NCBI GenBank assembly: GCA_043228905.1
Contig: JBHGNT010000018.1
Span: 6,510,001 to 6,574,000, forward strand
Length of the DNA stretch: 64,000 nucleotides
Source: Azolla caroliniana
Lineage: Eukaryota; Polypodiophyta
Direction: 5' to 3'
The first letter of the stretch is position 1; each line of letters starts with the position of its first letter. Under the pieces are notes generated by a model. That model was not told the DNA's origin. It searched no databases and saw only the letters and a program-made list of their open reading frames with translations. A program made the position numbers and the translations under genes. This document shows, piece after piece, positions 56,101 through 64,000 of this stretch.

Positions 56101-57415
56101 GGCCGACGAAGACTAAATTCTTCGTAATGGTCGGTACATGCAAGATATTTTTAATGTAATTTTTCTTACCTTCTTTTCCAAATGGAACATTGCCAATGTG
56201 CCGAATCGGGTGCGTAGTGTCGTCTCCGGTTTCAACATAGCCAGGTCGATCCGGCTCTCGAAGTTCTCGGAACCATTCTTGATGCGATCTCATATGGTTC
56301 GAGGCACCGGAATCGACAAACCATACGTCTTCCGAACCGGAGGCACTAGTTGAGGTAGCGGCCGACATAGAGTTTGCTCTATGTTTCATCATGAACATTC
56401 CGCCACGGTCGGAGTTGTGCACATACATTCCGCCACGATCTTCATAGTCGGAGTTGTGCTCGTACATTTCGCCATGGTCGGAGTTGTGTGCATACATTCC
56501 ACCATGATCTTCGTAGTCAGAGTTGTGTGCGTAATTCGTGAGTTGTCGGCTTGTGGAAGCCGATTCACGCATCTTCTTCCGGCACTCTTCTTCGTGGTGG
56601 CCGAGCTTTCCGCAATATCCGCATTCAGTTACGTTTTAACAGCTTGGGCCGGAGTGGAAGTTCACCCTTCTTGCGAAGGTTCTTCGTTGGCCTCCGTTTT
56701 GCGGCCGAAATTGGGAGTTGTTATCGTAGGTCGGACCTCGTCCCCCTTGTCCTTGCCCGAATCGGCCTCTCGCTCGTCCGCGTCCTCTTCCTCCATTAGA
56801 GTGCGTGTAGAGCATGTGGCCATCCGACTCATTGCTCCTTGTATGCACGTGTTTTTCTTCGACCAATAGCATTGATTGGAGCTCGAAGAAGGAGGGAGAT
56901 TTCTCCTGTGCTAGAACGGCAGTTTGCATTGTGCCGAACCGTGCTGCGAGGTCGCCGAGGCATATTTGCACCATCTCATCATCATCTATACTTACGCTTA
57001 TTGAGCCGAGCGAGTCGCAAAGCTCCTTGATCTTCAAGGTGTATGTCGTGATGGACATGTCCCTTTCTTGAATGTTGTTCAACTCTTGGCGGAGTTGAAG
57101 CTTCCTCGCGGTTGTGTTGGCGGCGAAAATCTTTCGTAGATTTTCCCACGCTTCCTTCGGCATCTTGGCTTCTCGAATGTAACCGAGCATGTGGTCGTGA
57201 ACACATGTCACCAAACAATACATCACACGACTTGCGGCTTGCTCCCATGTCGCGTATCCGGGAGCCGCTTCGGCGGGTCGGTCTTCATGCCCTCCTTTGA
57301 TGTAACTCCAATAGCCTTGTCCGACAAGGTATTGGTGCATCTTGTACTCCCATGATGCGAAGTTGTTTCGATCCAACTTCTCGGTAGGGAGAGCGCTCCC
57401 CATTTGAGTATTCAT
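53105..57415 (-). pseudogene. Copia L gag-pol
   Basis: Minus strand: Gag from Met 57415 (MNTQMGSALPTEKLDRNN), open for 259 codons to a TAA at 56636. Continuing in sequence: CGYCGKLGHHEEEC knuckle (about 56615), an HNSD repeat (56540-56393), protease VDSGASNHM (about 56320), GAG-pre-integrase ELWHMRIGH (about 55930), integrase HSDVWG, a changed WMDGGKEY, and QNGVAERKN. RT starts near 54600; MDVKNAFVQGE at 54323; active site YLHD at 54054-54065 instead of YVDD. RNase H is partly lost near 53530; its end (CNNMSSIYLA, with CDN changed) runs to 53105. Several frameshifts. Lacks the long tail of the A family. Confidence 0.9.
56393..56540 (-). repeat. HNSD amino-acid repeat between knuckle and protease of L
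   Basis: Four tandem units: YAHNSDYEDHGGM, YAHNSDHGEM, YEHNSDYEDRGGM and YVHNSDRGGM. At DNA level they alternate 39 and 30 bp. The repeat lies in the linker cut by the protease and is open throughout. Not present in the A-family elements at the same place. Confidence 0.85.
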
Positions 57416-57574
57416 TATGTCGATTCTTCTTCTTCTTCTTCTCTCTTCGAATGTGAGCTATGTAGCAAAGCTACGATAGCTATGAGCCGGTTCTTGGTCG
57501 TTGGCGTAGAGCACAACACACAATCACAATGAGGCGAATGGGCTAGATCGAGCTACCAAATCGCTATGATACCA

Positions 57575-57620
57575 TGTAAAGAATCAAGAGATAGATTCTT
57601 GTGAAGCAGAATAGGTGTGA

Positions 57621-57676
<56 letters not shown>

Positions 57677-57998
57677 AGATAGAGAGAGAGACACACACAC
57701 ACACACACAAAGTATACGCAAGGTTAAGTATATTAACAAAGGAGAAAGACTCAGCCCTATACAAGGTAGGAGGAGAGTGCTTTATGTAGTCACCCTCTCT
57801 CTTCATTAACTACAAGGCTCATGGAGCATGGGGAATGTGAAAGCTCATAAGTTATGTGTCATAGAATATGATTCTATGACTCATACTAAATGCTAGAATA
57901 CAAAGTGGTGACATAGTGGTGACTCTTGAACGTTGGAGTGTCTATTCACTCTCAAGGTGAGTTCACACACTAGACCAAATTGAGCTTGATTCTCAACA
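57575..57998 (-). repeat. 5' LTR of copia L
   Basis: 424 bp. (TG)n at about 57624-57673, much longer than in the 3' LTR, then (AC)n. Plus-strand TATA-like sequence is absent from this strand; on the element strand the TATA region is near 57785. Confidence 0.93.
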
Positions 57999-58003
57999 AT
58001 ATC

Positions 58004-58530
58004 CCACTAGTAAGTATTTTGCTCCAATACAATAGCCCCTTGACCAAGTAATTGGTCTTGTCCTCGATCGTGGCCCCTTCTTCAGCCTTTTTCTAGCCGA
58101 TTGCCCATTTAGCCTTGCTTGTTTGACCCATTGCGCAAGTGTGTCCTCCACCAACAACCATTCCATCATCTCAGCAACGGCTTGCACGTCAGCCGCATCT
58201 TCCGTTAGCTTTTCCAATACTGTGGGATGTATTTGGACATTATCAGTAGTTGGGCTCAATGGGGTGGAATCAAGGTTTTGGGATTCGAAGAAATGTTGCA
58301 TCAAGTGTTCAAAAACACTATTGTTCTGAACCTCAGATTTACATGTTGTTTCCAATATCTCATGTGTTTTCACATCGTTGCCTAATTCAGTACCATCTTC
58401 CAAAAGAATAGGGTGGAGCTGATCTGAAGGAGATGTAATAGGAGGACTCTTACTTTTACCCACGTTGGCAACTATCTCCTCATCGGTTACAGCGTCATCA
58501 GCACCAGACACCTCATGCGCCCTCCTTAAT
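58004..58530 (-). pseudogene. Background frame, N-terminal piece
   Basis: Minus strand, 172 codons from MSGADDAVTDEEIV. Acidic N-terminus, a helical middle (FEHLMQHFFESQNL, VLEKLTEDAADVQAVAEMM) and a basic patch SARKRLKKGPRSRTRP near 58080, like a nuclear signal. It runs into copia L at 57998. With 52031-52472 and 22895-23294 it may form one gene split by L and F; whether they share one frame through the 52330-52472 gap (intron or decay) is unclear. No domain recognised. Confidence 0.5.
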
Positions 58531-58546
58531 CCACAAGATTCTACAA

Positions 58547-59017
58547 CATGGTCGCTAATTAGCTACATCTTAGCTAACTAGCTATTCTTCTAGACAATGA
58601 TACTAGCTAATTAGCTACCACTAAGATAATTAGCTACTTCCCTTAGGTATGGTACTAGCTAATTAGCTACTCTTTGTCAATACGGTAGCAACTAATGAGC
58701 TACTCTACTAAAGTATGGTACTAGCTAATTAGCCACTATAACTAAAGTATGGTAGTAGCTAATAAGCTACCACTTAGCTAATTAGCTATTGTACTCAACT
58801 ATGGTAGTAGCTAATTAGCTACCACTTAACTAATTAGGTACTCAGCTAAAGTATGGTAGTAGCTAATTAGCTACCACTTAACTAATTAGGTACTCAGCTA
58901 AAGTATGGTAGTAGCTAATTAGCTACACTTAGCTAATTAGCTACTATACTAAACTATGGGAGTAGCTAATTAGCTACCACTTGGCTAATTAGCTACTCAA
59001 CTGAAGTATGGTATTAG
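58547..59017. repeat. 52-bp TAGCTAATTAGCTA minisatellite, left block
   Basis: About nine diverged units; the two best (from 58810 and 58862) are identical over 52 bp. Each unit holds two copies of the palindrome-like tagctaattagcta plus a constant aagtatggtagt. The array resumes at 61703. Confidence 0.9.
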
Positions 59018-59109
59018 TGCCTTACGGCCAACAAGGAATGCGGGTCAATACACCGCTCGAATACGGAGCATGTCCACTCTCGATAGCAATGGCCCTCCCG
59101 GAAACCATT
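59018..59109 (-). repeat. Cassandra-like LTR, distal part
   Basis: 92 bp between the minisatellite and copia M. Read on the minus strand after the 5S-like part at 61480-61702 it gives GGGCCATTGCTATCGAGAG and then GTGGACATGCTC, similar in layout to the region downstream of the 5S segment in Cassandra LTRs (from memory). Contiguous with that part once M is removed. Confidence 0.5.
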
Positions 59110-61479
59110 CGTAGAAACAAATAGCGTGCGGAAGTAATAGAAAACAGAAAACAGAAAACATGTTTAATGGAGAGCTTAACAATATGCGGGAGAGATAGAG
59201 AGAGAGAGAGCACACAGAAACTCAATTCAAAAAATACTACTAAGTCTGTACATCGTATGTGTTCAGTGAACACTTTTATACAAGTCCATACGGATTGACA
59301 GAAGTACGGTGTACTTCAATGCTCACACGAGCGTCTGACACTAACTACAAGATATTAACTCCCTAGTAGACTAGCTGCTACTTGGCTTCCGGTTACTGCT
59401 TGATCCAGCTAATCGGCTCCCCAGCTCACCGGCTCACCGATCCGGCTCATCCTTCCGAATGCCGATCCGGATCCGGTTGAGCTTGCCGCTCAAGACTCCC
59501 CCTCAAGCTTAACTTGAGGTCGGATCATAGTGTCAGTCTCCATGGCAACCAGTCCTTCCACTTGGCTCCTTCTAGCGTCATTCCACCTCGCTTGCGCGGC
59601 TCGTCCGGTCCGGTCCCGTTTGCCACGACCCCTCTGGTTCTGCGCACCTCGACCTCCTCGGTCGGCTTGTCTGCTCAACAGGCCCAATTCAGCTCCCTTG
59701 CTGTTGTGACTTCGACGTGTTCCGATTCGCCGATTTCTTCGTGTTGGCGTCAACTTTTCCTGCCTTCTTGTCCACTTGGCCTTGAATTGAACCGGTTCTT
59801 TCGAATCCGTCTGTTGAACCGAATCGGCTGTCTCTGATTCGTTCCAGCTCTTGTCCGAATCGATCGCTCCTAATTCGTCTCCCGGTTCGAGGCACTTCAC
59901 CACATCGGACCATGTCCGGGTCTTGGCCTTCTTCTTCCGGTCGGTTGTGTCCTTCTTGACTTTGCCACCACTCCCGCTTGTTCCGACTTGTTCGGACGTG
60001 TCAACTTCCTTTGTCGACTCGGCTCCTTTCTTCTTCTTGTCTCCCCCTTTGTCGGTTCTTCCCTCACCGGCGCAATCGGCAGTCTCTTTGCCTTTGCCCG
60101 TTCCGGTGTCTTTGCCCGTTCTCCCCCTCAAGTGTAGCACGTTGAGATGCTGAACAACAAGCATTTCGGTGAAGTGTTGCAACTTGTCCAATCCGAGCGG
60201 TTTGGTGAAGATGTCGACAACTTGCCGATCCGTATGAACATACCGAAGTTTGACTTCACCGCTCAGGACACGCTCATGCACGAAGTGGTAGTGCACTTCT
60301 ATGTGCTTTGTGCGAGCATGGAATACGAGGTTCTTGGCGAGCTGCATGCTGTTTATGGTTTCACAGTAGATCAGGATTGGGGTCGGCACCTCGATCCGCA
60401 GGTCTTGTAGCAGTCGCCCCGGTATTCAGCCTCAGTGCTCGGAAGGTGCTCCACAGTCGCCTTCTGCATATATTGGCTTATCACGCGGACCGGATAACTA
60501 ATGTCAGCCCGGATAACTAATGTCAGTCACAGATCTCTTTGATTCGGGCCGTGTAAGCAGCCACCGACATGTCCTTCTATCGGATATCGCTCAACTCCTA
60601 TCGGAGTTGCAGCTTCCAGGTTGTAGTGCTTGCGGTGAAAACCTTCTTCAGGTTTCCCCAAGCCTCTTTCGGCATCTTGGCATCTCGGATGTGGCTCAAC
60701 AGCTGGTCTCCGACACTGGACGCAAAGCAGTACATCACTCTGCTTGCCGATTGTTCCCACACCGGGAAGTCCTTGTGTGCAGCATCAGGTGCTATGTCAT
60801 TAGCTCCATCGACATAGCTCCAGTAACCATGCCCAAGCAGTTACTGGTGCATCTAGTATGACCGAGATGCGTAGTTGGATCTGTCAAGCTTCTCCACCGG
60901 GAGCGAGCTAGCCATTCCTCTATCCATTTGTTTTTTTTTCTTGTTATTTACAAAGGTTAGGTTTTCTTCTTGAGAAAGCGAATGTCGGTTGCAGAGGCTC
61001 TCAACCCTCATACTCTGATACCATGTAGAAACAAATAGCATGCGGAAGCAATAGAAAACAGAAAACAGAAAACAGGTTTAATGGAGAGCTTAACAGTACG
61101 CGGGAGAGATAGAGAGATATAGAGCACACAGAAACTCAATTCAAAAAATACTACTCAGTCTGTACATCGTATGTGTTCAGTGAACACTTTTATACAAATC
61201 CATACGGACTGACAGAAGTACGGTGTACTTCAATGCTCACAGTGAACACTTTTATACAAATCCATACGGACTGACAAAAGTACGGTGTACTTCAATGCTC
61301 ACACGAGCATCTGACACTAACTACGAGATATTAACTTCCTAGTAGACTAGCTGCTACTTGGCTTCCGGTTACTACTTGATCCAGCTCACCGGCTCACCGA
61401 TCCGGCTCATCCTTCCGGATGCCGATCCGGCTCAGGCTTATTCAGTCAATCCGGATCCAGTTGAGCTTGCCGCTCAACA
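59110..61479 (-). mobile_element. Copia M, internally deleted
   Basis: Minus-strand A-family copia, 2370 bp, perfect duplication ccatt (59105-59109 and 61480-61484). LTRs: 3' 59110-59495 (386 bp) and 5' 61024-61479 (456 bp). The 5' LTR carries a 70-bp internal tandem duplication (about 61176-61310). Primer-site complement actctgatacca at 61012-61023. Only gag start, a scrap of RT/RNase H and the tail remain inside, so it is a non-autonomous derivative. Confidence 0.92.
59490..60935 (-). pseudogene. Copia M gag start joined to RNase H and tail
   Basis: Gag N-terminus at 60915-60530 (MASSLPVEKLDRSNYAS, FPVWEQSASRVMYC, PKEAWGNLKKVFTAS) with several stops. It jumps near 60525 to RT (IRADISYPVRVISQY) and near 60440 to RNase H (STEAEYRG). 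From 60389 an open 299-codon frame covers the RNase H end ([28 protein letters not shown]), then a 200-residue basic tail with KTRTWSDVVKCLEPGDEL and RG/RR-rich runs. Integrase, protease and most of RT are missing. A short duplication cggataactaatgtcag occurs at about 60491-60530. Confidence 0.8.
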
Positions 61480-61702
61480 CCATTACTATCATAGATGTAA
61501 CCAAAACTTCCCGGGAGGTCACCCATCCCAGTACTGTTCTAACTCAAGCACGCTTAACGAGCAATGCTTGAAGCATCCAAACAACCACAAAACTTATGGC
61601 ATGTGAGTTGCCAAGGTAGGTAAGAATGTGCTACACATTGATCCCCGGCAAGTGGTTGGTGGTCACCCGCAAGTGGGTGTTATATTGATTGCAGACGTCA
61701 CA
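61480..61702 (-). repeat. 5S-rRNA-derived Cassandra-like LTR, main part
   Basis: On the minus strand it starts TGTGACG at 61702 and includes a 5S-like stretch at about 61570-61505: GTTAAGCGTGCTTGAG (box A region), then CAGTACTGGGATGGGTGACC (box C region) and CTCCCGGGAAGT. In plants such 5S segments occur in LTRs of Cassandra TRIM elements, where they provide a Pol III promoter. The upstream part (GGGTGACCACCAACCACTTG) is also 5S-like repeat sequence. Not a normal 5S gene: the first 40 or so bases are diverged. M inserted into it. Confidence 0.65.
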
Positions 61703-62200
61703 CCTAAGTCTGTAGCTAATTAGCTACTACTTAGCTAATTAGATATTGTACTAAACTATGGTAGTAGCTAGCTAGCAACCACTTAGCTAATTAGCTACTC
61801 AACTAAAGTATGGTAGTAGCTAATTAGCTACCACTTAGCTAATGAGCTACTATACTAAAATATGGTAGTAGTTAATTAGCTACCACTTAGCTAATTAGCT
61901 ACTGAGCTAAAGTATGGTAGTATCTAATTCGCTACCAGTTAGCTAATTAGTTACTCAACTAAACTGTGGTAGTAGATAATTAGCTATTGTATTCAACTAT
62001 GGTAGTAGTTAATTAGCTACCTCTTAGCTACTTAGTTACTCAACTAAACTATTGTAGTAGCTAATTAACTTCTCAACTATGGTTGTAGCTAATTAACTAC
62101 ACGTTAGCTAATTAGCTACTACACTACAACCATAACAACTAAATAGTTTCCCCACTTTATACGGGTTACCTAATTAGCAAAGATGTGACTAATTAGCTAC
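61703..62200. repeat. 52-bp TAGCTAATTAGCTA minisatellite, right block
   Basis: About nine more diverged units of the same array as 58547-59017, with tatggtagtagctaattagc recurring every 50 or so bp until 62140. It shows the Cassandra-like element landed inside a pre-existing array. Confidence 0.88.
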
Positions 62201-62912
62201 ACTATGGTCACAAGCAGTTTTCACCACTCATCTAGGAGAGTTGTACTACAATCCCCCAATTAGAATGCATCAATGCGACATGCATATTGAAAACAAACGA
62301 TATGGTATGTGTGTTGGCATGGTTGTAGGTGAACCAACAAAGTAGCTGATTTGTCTTCTACACGTAATCCACAAGCAATGCAACGTCTGGTTCTCCTTCA
62401 TTTGGTAAGGGAGCAAGAATGTTCAGGTTCAATTCTTATCTGCTCCTTACCATCCCCTCCACAAAATGTAGCTGCTTCTTAAGGCAATTGACTACCTGTT
62501 CTTGACAGGAGTATTGTTCCTTCAACGCAGCCGAGAAATTTACCGATTAATTATTCCTTAATAAGGAAGGTACAACAACAAGAAACAAGAATCATTAACT
62601 TACTTGTAGCTTGTCTAAATTGTAATTAGCGACAGTATTTACACCTAGAAGGTCCAGGTTCATTGAAAGAACCTAGATCTCTGTCTGCAGTTGAATTTTC
62701 CGCTGGGGATCCAGCAACCCCTCAATTTCAAGCTCATGTTGAGCAACCTGTTCCAAATAATGCCTCAGTAGCACATTTTCATGTACAAGTTATTTATAAC
62801 ATATTACATACTAGCAAAACAATAGGTACCTAAATCTTATTTATGATTGTTGTAACTGCCAAAGTGACTTTGCTCTCCATCGCAACAGCCAATGTTGCTT
62901 TCTCTAGGCACT
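62201..62912. other. Unassigned AT-rich sequence
   Basis: No frame longer than about 50 codons and no element ends recognised. Near 62890-62960 a 30-bp segment (ctctaggcactttat(a/g)tactgac) is tandemly repeated twice, the second copy forming the end of the next frame. Confidence 0.35.
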
Positions 62913-63122
62913 TTATATACTGACCTTGCCTTTCACTCTAGGCACTTTATGTACTGACATCCAGTCTACATCACTAATCAATCTATCTATTAGAATAGCA
63001 GGGTCAATACCCTCGAGCGACAGACCATATATGTTGTGAAAGTCCTCCTTTCTCTCGCAAAATTTTGCAAAGTTTAACAGTCTAGGGTAGGGAGGAACGA
63101 GCCACCTGAAATAGACAATCAA
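62913..63122 (-). CDS. Short hypothetical frame
   Basis: 69 codons, MIVYFRWLVPPYPRLLNFAKF, then CERKEDFHNIYGL, ILIDRLISDVDWMSV and KVPRVKG. Amino-acid composition is that of a real folded segment, but there is no known domain. It may be one exon of a decayed gene or transposon. No promoter or splice sites can be assigned. Confidence 0.3.
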   Translation of the reverse strand: MIVYFRWLVPPYPRLLNFAKFCERKEDFHNIYGLSLEGIDPAILIDRLISDVDWMSVHKVPRVKGKVSI

Positions 63123-63810
63123 TAATCAAAATTGGTGCTAAAAAAGAATTTTTAATGTGAATTTGGGGCAAAATTACAACACTTTGAGATAGTAATCTAA
63201 AATTTGTAATCTGTCCTTTTCAACATGTATAAGAAATCAACCACTTAAAAACTCAGAAACCCTAATTAGAATTTGTCATGAGAATTGATGCAAAATTACA
63301 ACACATTGCGATAGTAATCAAAAATTTGTAACCAGAAACTTGTAATCTAAAATTTGTAATCAGAAACCCTAAACCACTTAAGGGAAACACAAACCCTAAT
63401 CATCACTACGAAATCAACCGTACTACGAAATTTTGTCAATCAGAAACACACCTGCTGCTACACCCCGATCTTCGAGACATCCTTGTTTGGGACTCCAACG
63501 ATTTCGCCCTATTCGATTTTTGAGAAAGATGAACAGGCACCAAAGTTACAGACAGTTATCATAAACGAAAAAAAGAAGTTTTTTTAATATGTAACTGATA
63601 CATACTTGGACAAGGCTCAACTAGGCCCTGTTGTAGCTCTGAAGGTCCAATGTCGATCTTAGAGTTTTTGTGCTGCTACAAGAGTTTCATCTGCATTCAT
63701 GCTCAGAGTACTCCATCTGTTTGGAGTTCGAACTCGAACTCAGGATTATCAAGAATTTGATGACATTCAAGTCGCTTAGATGATGGCACTATTCCCCATG
63801 TTCCACTACG
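63123..63810. other. AT-rich sequence with direct repeats
   Basis: A segment of the form gcaaaattacaacac(t/a)ttg(a/c)gatag(t)aatc is present at about 63169 and 63290, and aaaatttgtaatc(t/a) occurs three times up to 63360. No coding frame recognised. Confidence 0.35.
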
Positions 63811-64000
63811 TAAGAAACCAAAGTTCAAATAAGGTAACCCCAGATTGGAAGGTTACACGGATTCAAACATGTTGTCTGATGCAAATACTAGTCGATCCAC
63901 ATCCGGATACGTATGTAGGGGGAGCTATCTCGTGGCAATCGAGGTTGCAAAAGGTCGTGGCATTGTAGACCACTAAAGCCGAGTACATGGCCGTAGCGGA
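63811..64000 (+). pseudogene. Copia N: Tork-type RNase H fragment, cut by window end
   Basis: Reads YTDSNMLSDANTSRSTSGYV and, after a small deletion near 63912, GGAISWQSRLQKVVAL, matching K RNase H residues about 1203-1235. A TAG follows at 63966. Catalytic DSD has become DSN. The left edge is an internal truncation, and the rest lies outside the window. Confidence 0.75.

Larger units (their letters stand above)
52473..57998 (-). mobile_element. Copia L, full length, degenerate
   Basis: Minus-strand copia, perfect target duplication atatc (52468-52472 and 57999-58003). 3' LTR 52473-52866 (394 bp) and 5' LTR 57575-57998 (424 bp); the length difference is mostly a longer (TG)n in the 5' LTR. 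Primer-site complement gctatgatacca at 57563-57574 (one mismatch), polypurine-tract complement cgccccctcaagctc at 52867-52881. Same family as F. Confidence 0.95.

Noticed and set aside
57601-57806. ORFs of Cys-Val or Thr-His repeats on both strands
   Set aside because: They are translations of the (TG)n/(AC)n microsatellite in the L LTR.
61505-61570. Functional 5S rRNA gene
   Set aside because: Only the internal promoter and 3' part resemble 5S; the 5' third is diverged and the segment lies in a TG...CA repeat unit.

Overview
The window is plant nuclear DNA made almost entirely of nested retroelements. Evidence for a plant: LTR retrotransposons primed by initiator-Met tRNA (TGGTATCAGAGC), Tork/Tnt1-like and other Ty1/copia families, a chromodomain Ty3/gypsy element, an OTA-type (Tat/Athila-like) gypsy with a TGGCGCC primer site, LINEs with a DUF4283-like ORF1 and a zf-RVT tail, and a 5S-rRNA-derived Cassandra-like repeat. 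I cannot name the species. No intact conventional host gene, tRNA, CRISPR array or prokaryotic feature was seen; the only rRNA-like sequence is the 5S-derived repeat.

Left part (1-20.85 kb): copia element A (126-5803, target duplication gattt) sits in the endonuclease domain of a minus-strand LINE (LINE1), whose reading frame rejoins exactly when A is removed. Then come a truncated copia (B), the zf-RVT tail of a plus-strand LINE (LINE2) and most of another plus-strand LINE (LINE3, 8956-12762). LINE3 is followed by truncated minus copia C, a LINE piece, and a patchwork of copia fragments (D, E, G) that includes an in-frame chimeric ORF.

Middle (20.85-52.03 kb): a DDE-transposase-like reading frame (20797-22343) whose only breaks are TAG/TAA codons, then a stack of insertions, each with its own target duplication. 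Intact copia K (31604-37057) lies in chromovirus J (24959-37766). J lies in the about 13.5 kb gypsy H (23619-49965, minus). H lies in the 5' LTR of copia F (23295-52030). F lies in an unidentified minus-strand reading frame. K encodes an uninterrupted 1357-residue Gag-Pol and its LTRs differ by three substitutions and one indel, so it is the youngest and the best candidate for an active element.

H is the most unusual object. Gag and most of Pol share one frame broken only by stop codons, with frameshifts around the integrase. Besides the normal protease before RT it has a second complete retropepsin-like domain after the integrase, reached in frame across one TGA. About 4 kb of further sense-strand coding-like sequence follows: a plant-transposon-protein-like domain, a Pro-rich linker, a coiled coil and another globular region.

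Right part (52.03-64 kb): copia L (52473-57998, minus, target duplication atatc) interrupts the same background frame as F. A 52-bp TAGCTAATTAGCTA minisatellite holds a Cassandra-like LTR, which in turn holds internally deleted copia M (59110-61479). The last 1.8 kb is AT-rich unidentified sequence ending in a Tork-type RNase H fragment cut by the window edge. Relative ages follow from nesting: background frame, then F and L, then H, then J, then K.
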